Shown: positions 41,212 through 50,669, counted from the first letter of the stretch. The stretch: 57,631 bases of DNA from Acidobacteriota bacterium (GCA_021780075.1 JAJXZL010000037.1:1-57631), one strand, 5' to 3'. Notes: generated from the letters alone by a model not told the origin. Translations and numbers: made by a program.

Positions 41212-41988
41212 TCAATCATCCAGCGCGCCTGCCATCTCCCGCAGGATTGCCTCGGCCGCTTCGGCGGGATCCGGAGCCTGGGTAATGGGACGGCCCACCA
41301 CCAGGTAGCTGGCACCCTGGCGCAACGCCGCAGAGGGCGTAGCGATGCGCTTCTGGTCACCCACCTCGGCGCCGGCTGGCCTGATGCCAGGAATCACGAG
41401 CACGCCCTCGGGGCCGGTGAGTGCGCGCAGGGCGTGTACCTCCTGCGGGGAGCAGACAAAGCCGCGAATCCCGGCGTCAATCCCCATCCGGGCCAGCAGA
41501 TTCACTTGTTCGGCAGGCGAGCTGTTCAACCCGATGGCGTTCATCTGGGTCGCATCCATGCTGGTGAGGACGGTGACGGCGAGCAGTTCGGGCGGATCGG
41601 CAAGAGGCTCCAGCGCCTGGCGCGCGGCCGCAAGCATGGCCGGGCCACCCAGCGCATGCACGGTCATCATGCGAACGCCCAGGTTCGCCGCGGAACGTAC
41701 CGCGCCGACCACGGTGTTGGGAATGTCGTGGAGTTTCAGGTCAAGGAAAACAGAGTGGCCGCGCGCGATAAGCGGCTCCAGCACGGCGGGGCCGGCGGCG
41801 ACGAACAGCTCCAGCCCCACCTTGAACCACTGGCAGGTATTCTCCAGGCGATTCACCAGCTCGGCTGCGCTGCGCGCGTCGGGCACATCGAGGGCAACGA
41901 TCAGGCGTTTACGGGCTTGTTCCATCAAATCCGGCTGTACCGGGCGCGCAGAAGCGAGGGTAGGGTTTAGCCGTTCTGGGATGGGCAT
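41212..41988 (-). CDS. pyrF: Orotidine 5'-phosphate decarboxylase
   Basis: PyrF makes UMP from orotidylate. The TIM barrel begins RLIVALDVPDARSA, and the active-site signature FLDLKLHDIPNTV is present. The phosphate-binding loop VIPGIRPAG and the C-terminal YLVVGRPIT are also typical. The ATG at 41988 is supported by AGGA about 8 nt upstream and gives a 20-residue extension before the barrel; an internal ATG at 41925 would give the standard N-terminus, but its ribosome-binding site is weak. It has no pyrimidine-gene neighbours. Confidence 0.94.
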   Translation of the reverse strand: MPIPERLNPTLASARPVQPDLMEQARKRLIVALDVPDARSAAELVNRLENTCQWFKVGLELFVAAGPAVLEPLIARGHSVFLDLKLHDIPNTVVGAVRSAANLGVRMMTVHALGGPAMLAAARQALEPLADPPELLAVTVLTSMDATQMNAIGLNSSPAEQVNLLARMGIDAGIRGFVCSPQEVHALRALTGPEGVLVIPGIRPAGAEVGDQKRIATPSAALRQGASYLVVGRPITQAPDPAEAAEAILREMAGALDD

Positions 41989-42023
41989 ACCCAAATCCTA
42001 CTGCATCGCCCGATAGGCGGACT

Positions 42024-42467
42024 CTAGGCTTGCGCGAACTTTGTTTCGGCGTTGCTGCAGCCTCCCAGGCGTGCCTGATCCGGAGCTGGCAGAAAGCGGC
42101 AGAGGTATGCGATGGGGTCGCCGGTGTCGGCCATCTGCCGCAGATGGTATTTCCACACGTCAGGCTTGGTGGTGCGGCGGGTGAAGGGCTTGCGCGTCAC
42201 TTGAACCACTTCGCCCTTGCCGTTGACTCGTGGATAGGTGATGGACGGCACTCTGAAACTGATGGATGTGCCGGTCCTCCAGAAACACTGCGCGAATTCA
42301 TGAGAAAACAGCAAGCCATAGTGGCGGCCTTCGCTGGCGAGTATGGCAATCGCGCGCTCGGTCCCGGGCCATTCCGGCTGAATATTGAACTGAAACCAGT
42401 GTCGGAACTCGAATCCGTTAAACTGGGCTTGGTTCAGCAGAAGTCTCAGTAGCTCAATACGATTCAT
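42024..42467 (-). CDS. Hypothetical protein, orphan
   Basis: The 147-residue protein starts MNRIELLRLL with an AAGGA site 8 nt upstream. Its aromatic-rich middle (HWFQFNIQPEWPGTERAIAI) and charged C-terminus are protein-like, but I recognise no domain. There are no transmembrane helices or signal peptide. Base composition is lower in GC than its neighbours, and it has no clear operon partner; a recently acquired accessory gene is possible. A very short in-frame-like peptide upstream (42454-42519) overlaps its start region. Confidence 0.55.
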   Translation of the reverse strand: MNRIELLRLLLNQAQFNGFEFRHWFQFNIQPEWPGTERAIAILASEGRHYGLLFSHEFAQCFWRTGTSISFRVPSITYPRVNGKGEVVQVTRKPFTRRTTKPDVWKYHLRQMADTGDPIAYLCRFLPAPDQARLGGCSNAETKFAQA

Positions 42468-42519
42468 TGCACCATTCCTTGATGAAGTTGATCAGCTGTT
42501 GGAAGTCGGTGTATTTCAC
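42454..42519 (-). CDS. Possible 21-residue leader peptide or gene remnant
   Basis: A GTG-initiated frame encodes KYTDFQQLINFIKEWCNE and stops inside the start region of the orphan gene. The composition looks protein-like, and the stop overlaps the next start by about 14 nt. There is no ribosome-binding site and an in-frame stop lies just upstream, so it may be chance or the end of a decayed gene. Confidence 0.2.
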   Translation of the reverse strand: MKYTDFQQLINFIKEWCNESY

Positions 42520-42728
42520 AGCTAGCGCTGCTGGAGAGCCTCAAAATGAATAAGAGAGCATTCTGTTACTGGATAACGTCAAATGGGATGAGTTTTCATT
42601 TCGTTGCCGGATGATTTTGTTGCGGAGCGAGGCCAGCAACCGGTTCCGCAACGATCCCGCACGTATTTGCACCAATCTGGTGTGCGCGGCGCGGTCATGG
42701 CCCCTGGGTTCGCAAAGGAGACGGCAGG

Positions 42729-43946
42729 TTGAAGAAGGGAAGCTTTCACTCAAGCATCGTCGCATGGGTAATCATCCTGCTGGGAACGGCCGGAACCGGA
42801 TGGTGCGCGGCGGTGCGGACCAACCCGCTGAACTATGATCCGCTCGTGCGCGCAGCGTATGACCGCTTCTACAATTTGGACTATGCGGGTGCGGTCGAGC
42901 GCTTTGAGCGCGTGTATGCGGCGCATCCGGGCGACCCGCAGGCCACGGCCCTTTTGTTGAATGCGGTGATCTTTCAGGAGCTTTACCGACAGGACCTGCT
43001 GGATACCACCTTCTACGCCACGGACGGCTTTTTGAGCGGCAAGCACGCCACGGAGGAAGATCCAAAGACGCGTGATCGCATTTCGGCTCTGACTGATCAG
43101 GCCGTTCGGGAGGCCGACCAGCGATTGAGCAGGAATCCCAACGATATCGATGCGCTTTTTGCACGCGGCTGGGCGCGCAGTCTCAAATGTGCCTACGTGG
43201 CCATGGTGGAGCGGGGTTTTGGTTCCGGTTTCCGGTTGGCCTCCAAGGCCAAGGATGACGAAGAGCGCGTGCTGGAGATGGACCCGAACTATGTCGATGC
43301 GAAGCTCGTGGTGGGTGTCTACCAGTACGTGGTGGGAGCTTTGCCGTTTCCTTTCAAACTGCTGATCGGCTTTGCCGGCATTACCGGATCAAAGTCCAAG
43401 GGGCTTCTGTTGCTGAGAGACGCAGGAAGCCGCGGCGTGATCACCAGCGTGGAGGCGCGCACCGTGATCGCGCTGTTCCTCCGCCGGGAGTCGAAATATC
43501 AGGAGGCCATCGCGGTGGTGCGCAGCCTGAAGGCCCAGTACCCGCATAATTATCTCTTCTGCCTGGAAGAAGCCAACCTGCGCAAGGATGCAGGCGAGGG
43601 AATGCGCGCCGTCGATGCCTACCGGGGGATCGTCGCCGACAGCGCGCGGCCCGGTTATTTTGCCGAGGCGCGACTGCAACTCACCTACTTCGGACTAGGC
43701 GATGCACTGCGCGGCCAGAGGCACGTTGCCGAAGCGGCACAGGCCTACGAGCAGGCCGCCGCGTCGCCGGGCGTCGGCCCGGAGCTCAAGCTCCGCTCGC
43801 TGCTGTCTGCCGGCCAGTGCCGCGACCTGAACGGGCAACGCCACCAGGCCATTGATGACTACTGGGCCGTTATCAGGCTGGGGCCTGGTACCACCCGTGC
43901 CGATGCCGCAAGGAAGTACCTGCGCAATCCCTATCGAGGCAATTGA
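42729..43946 (+). CDS. Secreted or anchored TPR-type protein
   Basis: The 405-residue product begins with TTG, with AAGGAG 8 nt upstream. A signal peptide or anchor covers residues about 9-27. The remainder is alpha-helical with tetratricopeptide-like repeats: FYNLDYAGAVERFERVYAAHPGDPQA near 45-75, NPNDIDALFARGWA near 135-150, and SKYQEAIAVVRSLKAQYPHNYLFCLEE near 255-280. Such proteins usually act as scaffolds at the cell envelope. No enzymatic motif is seen. It is followed 90 nt later by the zinc-ribbon/PspC gene. Confidence 0.75.
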   Translation: MKKGSFHSSIVAWVIILLGTAGTGWCAAVRTNPLNYDPLVRAAYDRFYNLDYAGAVERFERVYAAHPGDPQATALLLNAVIFQELYRQDLLDTTFYATDGFLSGKHATEEDPKTRDRISALTDQAVREADQRLSRNPNDIDALFARGWARSLKCAYVAMVERGFGSGFRLASKAKDDEERVLEMDPNYVDAKLVVGVYQYVVGALPFPFKLLIGFAGITGSKSKGLLLLRDAGSRGVITSVEARTVIALFLRRESKYQEAIAVVRSLKAQYPHNYLFCLEEANLRKDAGEGMRAVDAYRGIVADSARPGYFAEARLQLTYFGLGDALRGQRHVAEAAQAYEQAAASPGVGPELKLRSLLSAGQCRDLNGQRHQAIDDYWAVIRLGPGTTRADAARKYLRNPYRGN

Positions 43947-44036
43947 TGGCCACTCCATCCATGCGCAAAAGGGAACCGCCGCGCACATTATTGCGTACAT
44001 TTGGAATGAGGGGCTAGTTGGGGAAGGGAGCCGATT

Positions 44037-44354
44037 ATGGCGCTTTATTGTCACCGTTGTGGATCTGGATTGCCGTCAGGCGCTCGCTTCTGCTCAAACT
44101 GTGGAGCGGTCATTGCCAGCACCGCACCCGCGCAGGGCAGGCGTATCGTTCGTCCCCGCGCAGGCCGCCAGATTGCCGGCGTCTGCCTGGGACTGGCGCA
44201 GGCCAATGGATGGGACGTGTCGCTGGTGCGCGTTCTGACCGTGGTGGGCTGCCTGTTCAGCGGAGGAATGGTGGGCATAGCTTACCTGGCCGCGTGGGTT
44301 GGCATTCCGGAAGAGCCGCTGGGCGCGCCAGGAGCGTATCCTCCTGGTGTATGA
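44037..44354 (+). CDS. Zinc-ribbon plus PspC-domain membrane protein
   Basis: The 105-residue protein has an N-terminal zinc ribbon (CHRCG at 5-9 and CSNCG at 19-23), a basic linker, and a PspC domain (about 38-100) with IAGVCLGLAQ and the hydrophobic VRVLTVVGCLFSGGMVGIAYLAAWV. PspC domains are part of the phage shock response and toxin-like membrane sensors. A ribosome-binding GGGAG lies before the ATG. Its stop overlaps the start of the hydrolase gene in the tetranucleotide ATGA, so the two are translationally coupled. Confidence 0.85.
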   Translation: MALYCHRCGSGLPSGARFCSNCGAVIASTAPAQGRRIVRPRAGRQIAGVCLGLAQANGWDVSLVRVLTVVGCLFSGGMVGIAYLAAWVGIPEEPLGAPGAYPPGV

Positions 44355-45184
44355 AGAGCACCTACTTATCGGACGGCGCAAGGCTTGCGTATCATGACAT
44401 GGGTGCAGGATTTCCCGTGGTCTTTCTCCATCCCACACCGCTGGATCATCAATACTGGCAGCCTCTGGTTGAGCAGTTGGGCGGCATACGGGCCATCGTT
44501 CCCGATCTGCGCGGACACGGCGCGTCTGAGCTGGGCGCTCACCTGCCCGTGGGCGGATTCACGCGCGTTCCAGATGCTCCCGTGCTGACCATGGCGCAAC
44601 TTGCAGTCGACATTCTGACCCTGCTGGATCATCTTGCTCTGCCTGAAGCGGTGTTTGCCGGCTGCTCCATCGGCGGTTACGTGCTGCTGGAACTGTGGCG
44701 CAGAGCGCCCGGCCGGATGCGCGCTCTTGCCTTTGTCTGCTCCAAGCCGCAGCCGGACGCAGAGGTCAACATGGACAAGCGAGCCGCGACCATCGCGCAG
44801 GTTCGCGCCGAGGGCAGCAGTGCACTCTATGACGGTATGGCGCAAACCCTCATCGGCGCGACTGCGCGCCAGCACCGGCCTGAGATTGTGGCCGAGTTGC
44901 GGGCGCGCATGAACATTTCGCCTGAAGCTCTCATCGCCGTGCAAGCCGGGCTGGCCGCGCGGCCGGATTCCGTGCCCACAGTCGCCACGATCCACGCGCC
45001 GGTGCTGGCCATTGCCGGTGGCGAAGACCCAGGCATTGCGCCGGCGGAAATGGAGGTCTTCCGCAGCGCCCCCGGCGGATGCCAGTTCCATTTGTTGCCC
45101 GACGCCGGACACTTTGCCGCCTATGAGCATCCGCACAAGGTGGCAGCTTTGTTTGCACCCTGGCTCAAGACGCTGCGCATCTGA
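44351..45184 (+). CDS. Alpha/beta hydrolase
   Basis: The 277-residue protein has the standard fold: HPTPLDHQYW near the oxyanion region, PDLRGHGASE, nucleophile elbow GCSIGG near residue 100, an acid in GGEDPG and a histidine in PDAGHFAAYEHP near 255. It resembles haloperoxidase or 3-oxoadipate enol-lactonase-like hydrolases. The start is the ATG overlapping the PspC stop; the upstream open frame in this phase is the antisense-free shadow of the preceding gene. The coupling with a PspC membrane protein is unusual. Confidence 0.85.
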   Translation: MKSTYLSDGARLAYHDMGAGFPVVFLHPTPLDHQYWQPLVEQLGGIRAIVPDLRGHGASELGAHLPVGGFTRVPDAPVLTMAQLAVDILTLLDHLALPEAVFAGCSIGGYVLLELWRRAPGRMRALAFVCSKPQPDAEVNMDKRAATIAQVRAEGSSALYDGMAQTLIGATARQHRPEIVAELRARMNISPEALIAVQAGLAARPDSVPTVATIHAPVLAIAGGEDPGIAPAEMEVFRSAPGGCQFHLLPDAGHFAAYEHPHKVAALFAPWLKTLRI

Positions 45185-45234
45185 GCGGCGACCGCTGCTT
45201 TGCTGAAGATTGCCTGGAAATGCTGTAGGCTCAA

Positions 45235-46560
45235 ATGAGCGCAACATCCTACTGGAAGCTCATCTTGACCACAATCTCCATTCCATCGACGCGCCCTTTT
45301 CATCATCCACAGCGCCACAGCGCACTGCACTGCGGCAAGGTTTCGCTGGAAACGCTTGCGAAGCGGTTCGGCACTCCGCTTTATGTGTATTCTGCCGATC
45401 AGATTGCCGAGCGGCTGCGGCTGTTTCAACAGGCCTTTGCTGGCCGGGACCACCTGGTCTGCTACGCGGTCAAGGCCAATTCCGCGCTAGCCATTCTCAA
45501 GCTGCTGGCTGATCGCGGAGCCGGGTTTGACATCGTCTCCGGTGGTGAACTGGAACGGGTCCTTGCCGCCGCGCCTGAGGCCGTGGGGCGCGTGGTTTTT
45601 TCCGGCGTAGGCAAAACCGCTGCGGAGATTGACCGTGCGCTGACGGCGGGCATTCTCGCATTCAACGTCGAGAGCGAAGCGGAGCTGGAGATGCTTGCCG
45701 CGCGCGCCCGGAGGCTCAAACAGAAGGCGCGCTTTGCCCTCCGTGTGAACCCCGACGTCTTTGCGGAGACGCACCCGTACATCTCCACCGGCCTGCGCGA
45801 ACACAAGTTTGGCATCGACATTCGCCAGGCGCTTCGAATCTACCAGAGCGCCGCGGGCAACCGCTGGCTTGACGCACATGGTGTCAGCGTCCACATCGGC
45901 TCGCAGATTCGCTCCGCGGTCCCTTTTGGAGCGGCCATGGAGCGCGTCAACAAGCTCCTGAAGCAACTGCGCCCTGTGGGCATCGAACTCAAAACTGTGG
46001 ATGCGGGCGGTGGCCTGGGCATCGATTACCACGGCGGCAGCTTTGACCCGGCAGCCAGGGTGCATGAGTATGCCACGGCTGTGCAAGGCGCGCTGCAGGG
46101 CTTCGAGGGCAGGCTGCTGCTGGAGCCGGGACGCTTCCTGGTTGCGCAGGCCGGCGCGCTCCTGACCCGCGTGCTGCAGGTCAAGCGCAACGGCAAAAAA
46201 ACCTTCGTTGTGACCGATGCGGCCATGAATGACCTGATCCGCCCGGCACTCTACCAGGCCCATCATGAAATTGTTTCGGTAAAGCCACGCGCGGGTCGTG
46301 GTCGCGTGGTGGACGTTGTCGGGCCGGTGTGCGAGTCGGGTGACTTCTTTGCCCGCGATCGCAAACTGGCGCCCGTAGAGCCCGGCGACCTGATTGCGCT
46401 GCTCGACGCCGGAGCCTACGGCATGGCGCAGAGCTCGAACTACAACACACGCATGCGTCCGGCCGAAGTGCTGGTGGAAGGTGCCAAGGCGCGCCTGATC
46501 CGCCGTCGGGAGACAATCGCCGATCTGCTTGCGCCTGAAGTGCTTGTGAAAGACAACTGA
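45235..46560 (+). CDS. lysA: Diaminopimelate decarboxylase
   Basis: LysA makes lysine from meso-diaminopimelate with pyridoxal phosphate. The 441-residue product has K80 as the Schiff-base lysine in CYAVKANS, the phosphate-binding GGGLGI, EPGRFLVAQAG, VCESGDFFARDR with the reactive cysteine, and GAYGMAQSSNYN. The N-terminal part starts VSLETLAKRFGTPLYVYS, as in the family; the first 30 residues are non-conserved. The ribosome-binding site before the ATG is weak. No other lysine genes lie beside it. Confidence 0.94.
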   Translation: MSATSYWKLILTTISIPSTRPFHHPQRHSALHCGKVSLETLAKRFGTPLYVYSADQIAERLRLFQQAFAGRDHLVCYAVKANSALAILKLLADRGAGFDIVSGGELERVLAAAPEAVGRVVFSGVGKTAAEIDRALTAGILAFNVESEAELEMLAARARRLKQKARFALRVNPDVFAETHPYISTGLREHKFGIDIRQALRIYQSAAGNRWLDAHGVSVHIGSQIRSAVPFGAAMERVNKLLKQLRPVGIELKTVDAGGGLGIDYHGGSFDPAARVHEYATAVQGALQGFEGRLLLEPGRFLVAQAGALLTRVLQVKRNGKKTFVVTDAAMNDLIRPALYQAHHEIVSVKPRAGRGRVVDVVGPVCESGDFFARDRKLAPVEPGDLIALLDAGAYGMAQSSNYNTRMRPAEVLVEGAKARLIRRRETIADLLAPEVLVKDN

Positions 46561-46637
46561 TTTCCCCCGCAAGACTTGCAGATTGAAACTCGCGCGCTGG
46601 CCACCCCGTCCTGATAAGGTGGTGCGCGGAGGAGTTT

Positions 46638-48206
46638 ATGATGCAAATTCGTATGCCAGCGGTGTGTGCCGTGGCGGTTACGGCTCTGGTGATGGGGCTT
46701 TCTATTACTGCTCATGCTGATTCGCTCAAGGTAAAGACTGAAGAAGGACGGGTCCAAGGCAAGACAATCAACGAGGGCAAGGTGCGGGCATTTCTGGGCC
46801 TGCCCTATGCCGCTCCGCCGGTCGGCGACCTGCGCTGGAAAGCGCCCGAACCCGCGCTCAAGTGGAAGGGCACGCGCGCCGCGACTGAATTTGGAGCGCA
46901 CTGTGCTCAAGGGCACGTCTTTGATGACATGATCTTTCAGGACAGCGGCCCAAGCGAGGATTGCCTCTTTCTGAACGTCTATACGCCCGCCAATGCCAAG
47001 GCCAGCAGCAAGCTGCCGGTGATGTTCTGGATCCACGGTGGCGGCTACTCCGGCGGCGCGAGTTCTGAACCAAGACATAACGGCGACTTCTTGCCGCTGA
47101 AGGGCGTGGTGCTGGTCACGATCAACTACCGCCTGGGAGTGTTCGGCTTTCTGGCGACAGCTGACCTGGCCAAAGAGGCCGGCGGAGCCACAGGCAACTA
47201 TGGACTGCTCGACATGGTGGCCGCGCTGCACTGGGTCAAGAACAACATCAGGAACTTCGGCGGCGATCCGGGCAACGTGACGATCTTTGGCGAGAGCGCC
47301 GGCTCGTTTGCGGTGAGCACGCTGATGGCGTCGCCCATGGCGCAGGGACTTTTTCAGAAGGCTATCGGCGAAAGCGGAGCGGCCTTCAGCGACGTGCTGC
47401 CCACGGACACGCTCGAAGCGCGTGAGAAGAAGGACAGCGTTTGGGTCAATTCGCTGGGCGTCAAGTCGCTCGCCGAACTGCGCGCTATTCCCACCGACAA
47501 GATCATCCAATCGACCCAGGGCAAGGGAATGGGCGGCTTTGCGCCAGACATCGACGGCCGGCTGTTGACCGAACCAGTGCCGGACACTTATGCCGCTGGC
47601 AAGCAGGCGCATGTTCCCCTGCTGGCAGGGTGGAACCGCGACGAGGGCAGCTTCATGGCCATGCACGGCATGACCGTGGATCAGTGGCAGAAGATGGCCG
47701 AGGGCCTCTTCAAGGACCAGGCGCCGGAGTTCCTCCTGCTCTATCCCGGAAACACAGACGCGGAGGCATTGCGCTCAGCCATCGACTACGGCAGCGACTC
47801 GTTCATCGCCTTCGGCACGTGGAAGTGGCTGGAGGCAGCCCGCAAGACCGGCGACTCGCCTGTCTATCGCTACCACTTTGAATTGGCTGCACCACCCAGC
47901 AAGTTTCATCCCGGCTCGTTTGCCTTTCACTCAGACGACATTGAATACGTCTTCGGCACACTGGCTACGCGGCCTGGTGCTGTGTGGCGCCCAGAGGACT
48001 GGAAGTTGAGCGACGAGATGATGACGTACTGGACAAACTTCGCCAAAAACGGTGATCCGAACCGGCCAGGAATTCCCGTGTGGCCGAAGTACGACAAGGC
48101 CGACGAACTGATCCATCTGGACAGCAAAATCACCTCCAGCCCAGACACACTGCGCCCGCGGTATGAGTTCCTGTTGAAGTACATGCCGCCGTTCCGCATG
48201 CAATAG
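46638..48206 (+). CDS. Secreted type B carboxylesterase
   Basis: The 522-residue precursor has a signal peptide (ends near ITAHA) and a cholinesterase-type fold. Catalytic elements are the nucleophile S220 in GESAGS, the oxyanion loop HGGGYSGG near 133-140, a glutamate in RDEGSF and a histidine in FHSDDIEYVF. These enzymes hydrolyse a wide range of esters. GGAGGAG lies just before the ATG. A strong palindromic terminator follows at 48231. Confidence 0.92.
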   Translation: MMQIRMPAVCAVAVTALVMGLSITAHADSLKVKTEEGRVQGKTINEGKVRAFLGLPYAAPPVGDLRWKAPEPALKWKGTRAATEFGAHCAQGHVFDDMIFQDSGPSEDCLFLNVYTPANAKASSKLPVMFWIHGGGYSGGASSEPRHNGDFLPLKGVVLVTINYRLGVFGFLATADLAKEAGGATGNYGLLDMVAALHWVKNNIRNFGGDPGNVTIFGESAGSFAVSTLMASPMAQGLFQKAIGESGAAFSDVLPTDTLEAREKKDSVWVNSLGVKSLAELRAIPTDKIIQSTQGKGMGGFAPDIDGRLLTEPVPDTYAAGKQAHVPLLAGWNRDEGSFMAMHGMTVDQWQKMAEGLFKDQAPEFLLLYPGNTDAEALRSAIDYGSDSFIAFGTWKWLEAARKTGDSPVYRYHFELAAPPSKFHPGSFAFHSDDIEYVFGTLATRPGAVWRPEDWKLSDEMMTYWTNFAKNGDPNRPGIPVWPKYDKADELIHLDSKITSSPDTLRPRYEFLLKYMPPFRMQ

Positions 48207-48230
48207 CGGTACCGGCACATGCCGAAGCGC

Positions 48231-48260
48231 AAAGAGGGCCGCTTTCAAGCGGCCCTCTTT
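48231..48260. terminator. Bidirectional terminator
   Basis: AAAGAGGGCCGC (48231-48242) and GCGGCCCTCTTT (48249-48260) are fully complementary, with T-rich ends on both strands. It separates the convergent carboxylesterase and peptidoglycan-binding genes. Confidence 0.8.
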
Positions 48261-48297
48261 CTTTGTATCTAAAACAGCGTTGAATGGATTGTGCGCG

Positions 48298-48765
48298 CTA
48301 TCGATTCGCCCCGGAGGCTGCCGTGAAACCGGCCGCCTGCGTCGAAGGAATCGTGCTGATGGGCGGCGGGTCGTTAAACGAAGAATCCTTCGCATTGATG
48401 GCTTCAGAGTAGTCCGGGCCAAGGCCGAGCTTCTTCAGAGCGCGCGAGTCGGGTGTCAGTTTTGTCTGCCAGCCCTGGTCGGCCTGGAACTTCCTCATGG
48501 CGTCCTGGGTCGATGAGTCCCAGTTGCCAGTAGCGTCGCCGCTCATGTAGTGCTCGCGGATCAGCGCCTGCTGAATCTCAGTGACCCGCGCCGATTCGAT
48601 GGCCTGCTGGCCGCGAACACGATGCGACTTCTTCTTTTTTGAAGTCTTGTGGGTCTTGTGCGTATGACCGCTGGCCGGTGCGCGGTGTGAGTGCGTGGCA
48701 AAGGCCGGCAACGCGAAAAGAGCTGTCGATAGCACTAGAGCCAGACTTGCTCGAAATGAAAGCAC
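48298..48765 (-). CDS. Secreted peptidoglycan-binding-domain protein
   Basis: The 155-residue precursor has a signal peptide (about 1-23), a basic His/Lys/Thr-rich stretch (about 25-50), and a PG_binding_1-like domain (about 55-115) with RVTEIQQALI, GDATGNWDSSTQDAMRKFQ and DSRALKKLGLG. A disordered tail ends the protein. It should bind cell-wall glycan. No catalytic domain is attached. Confidence 0.85.
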   Translation of the reverse strand: MLSFRASLALVLSTALFALPAFATHSHRAPASGHTHKTHKTSKKKKSHRVRGQQAIESARVTEIQQALIREHYMSGDATGNWDSSTQDAMRKFQADQGWQTKLTPDSRALKKLGLGPDYSEAINAKDSSFNDPPPISTIPSTQAAGFTAASGANR

Positions 48766-48981
48766 GCTGGTTTACCTCTGCAAAGAGAACTTTAAAAAGA
48801 CGTACTCGATAAGTTTACCGGAGCGTAACGGCGCATGCCAACAAAATACCAGGGTGGGAGCAAGCCAGTTACAGGTACTTCGGTACAGTATGGCACCGCG
48901 CCCCTGGCCGTTTCATGCTTGTTTTCTTTGCGTTACATTTCCCGCGTCGCTGGCAACAGCGAGGGGACAAGCGCGAAATAT

Positions 48982-49021
48982 AAAAGGCGTGGAGCGCTGG
49001 AATTGCGCTCCACGCCGGTTT
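48982..49021. terminator. Bidirectional terminator after the DegP/HtrA gene
   Basis: GGCGTGGAGCGC (48986-48997) and GCGCTCCACGCC (49005-49016) form a perfect 12-bp stem. The minus-strand tail is TTTTATA, and TTTTT follows on the plus strand. Confidence 0.8.
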
Positions 49022-49034
49022 TTGCTTCGGTCAG

Positions 49035-50669
49035 CTATTGCAGAGTGCCGCCGATGTAGTTGATGCCGTCGCCCGGACGGTGCGGATCCATGACTTCAAA
49101 TACCACGTCGTCACCCGTCTTGAGCTTGCCGACAACCGCGTCGTACTGCTCCTTGGTGCCCGTGGGCTGCTTGTTGATGCGTGTGATTGCGAGGCCGGGC
49201 TGAAGTCCCTGCAGGTCAGCAAACGAGCCTGTGCGAACCGACTGGATGATGACCGCCGGGGCATGCAGCTTGGACGCAACGGCAGGCGAAGCTTCGCGAA
49301 CCACGATGCCCAGCTTGGCTTCACCGGCGTCGCCCTGGTCTTCAGGGGCGGCACTGGACTGCTGTGCATCCAGGTTGGCAAACACCTTGTCGCGGTCGCC
49401 AATGGTGACAGAAGTTTCGGCAGGCTTGCCGTCGCGCATGTATCCCAGACGAGCGGTTGAGCCGGGTCTGCGGCTGGCAATTTCGTTCACCAGGTCATCC
49501 CCATCCTTCACGGTGCGGCCGTCTATGGTGGTGATGATGTCGCCCGCCTTCAGACCAGCCTTTTCCGCGGGGCCGCCGGGTGTAACCTGATTCACCAACA
49601 CGCCGTTCTTGAAGCCATAAATGCGGTTCACCGCGCCCGAGAGCCCCTCACGGAACTGGATGCCGATGGAGCCGCGCACCACCTTGTGCGCCGGGCTGAT
49701 CAGGTCGTTGTAGACCGAGGCCACCGTGTTCGACGGCATCGCGAAGCCGATGCCCTGGTAACCGGCAGACTGCGTATAGATGGCGGTATTCACGCCAATC
49801 ACGTCACCATTCATGTTCAGCAGCGGGCCGCCGGAGTTGCCGGGGTTGATGGCGGCGTCCGTCTGGATAAAGTGCTGGAACTGGCCCGAGGCGCCGGGCT
49901 GGATGGTCCGGTTCTTGGCGGAAATGATGCCGGCTGTGACCGTTTGCGACAGATCGAAGGGGCTGCCGATTGCCTCAACCCAGTCGCCTACCTGCACCAG
50001 ATCAGAGTTGCCCAGCTTGACGGTGGGCAGCGGAGTGTTGGTGTCAATCTTGATTACCGCCAGATCGGTCGCCTTGTCCGTGCCAATCACGCGCGCCGGA
50101 CGGCCCAGGTCCTGGGTGTCGGGGTCAGTGGAGAGCTTGACGTAAATCTTGTCCGCCTTCTCCACCACGTGGTTATTCGTGATGATGTAGCCCTTGGGAT
50201 CGACGATGAAGCCCGAGCCGAGCGATTCCTGCACGCCACCGCCCTGATCGCCGCCGCCCTGGTCGGGCATCTGGCCGCCAAAGAAGCGGTTGAAGAAGTC
50301 CTGGAAGTTGTCCTGGCCCTGCTGCTGGTCCTCCTCATCCCCGCCGCCGTCAGGACTCTGCGGGTTGGGCTGGATCATGCGGCCATGGAAATGGTGGTTC
50401 TTGTTCGCCGACTGTTTGGGGAACGTCTGGGTGTTGATATTCACCACAGCCGGTTCCACGAGCTTGGCAATCTTCACAAACTCGTTGGGTGGAACAGTGG
50501 AACTGACGACCTTCAGCGGCGTTGCATCGGAACTGTCGTTTTGCTTTTCCTGCCCGCGCACTCCGTGAGCGGCAAAGGAGCCAGCCACAATGGCTGTCGA
50601 AAGCGTGGCAAGCAGCACGAAAACTGAAGCGAGACGGTGTGTACGGAACCGTTCGATAATCGATCTCAT
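49035..50669 (-). CDS. Periplasmic serine protease of the DegP/HtrA family
   Basis: The 544-residue precursor starts with a signal anchor (about 13-33). The trypsin-like domain contains the catalytic triad H167 (NNHVV), D202 (TDLAVIK) and S279 (PGNSGGP). Two PDZ domains follow (about 330-420 and 455-540). A glycine/glutamine/aspartate-rich loop (about 105-150) in the N-terminal region is an unusual insert that would lie near the active site. The enzyme degrades misfolded envelope proteins. It is alone, with a strong -10 element upstream. Confidence 0.92.
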   Translation of the reverse strand: MRSIIERFRTHRLASVFVLLATLSTAIVAGSFAAHGVRGQEKQNDSSDATPLKVVSSTVPPNEFVKIAKLVEPAVVNINTQTFPKQSANKNHHFHGRMIQPNPQSPDGGGDEEDQQQGQDNFQDFFNRFFGGQMPDQGGGDQGGGVQESLGSGFIVDPKGYIITNNHVVEKADKIYVKLSTDPDTQDLGRPARVIGTDKATDLAVIKIDTNTPLPTVKLGNSDLVQVGDWVEAIGSPFDLSQTVTAGIISAKNRTIQPGASGQFQHFIQTDAAINPGNSGGPLLNMNGDVIGVNTAIYTQSAGYQGIGFAMPSNTVASVYNDLISPAHKVVRGSIGIQFREGLSGAVNRIYGFKNGVLVNQVTPGGPAEKAGLKAGDIITTIDGRTVKDGDDLVNEIASRRPGSTARLGYMRDGKPAETSVTIGDRDKVFANLDAQQSSAAPEDQGDAGEAKLGIVVREASPAVASKLHAPAVIIQSVRTGSFADLQGLQPGLAITRINKQPTGTKEQYDAVVGKLKTGDDVVFEVMDPHRPGDGINYIGGTLQ

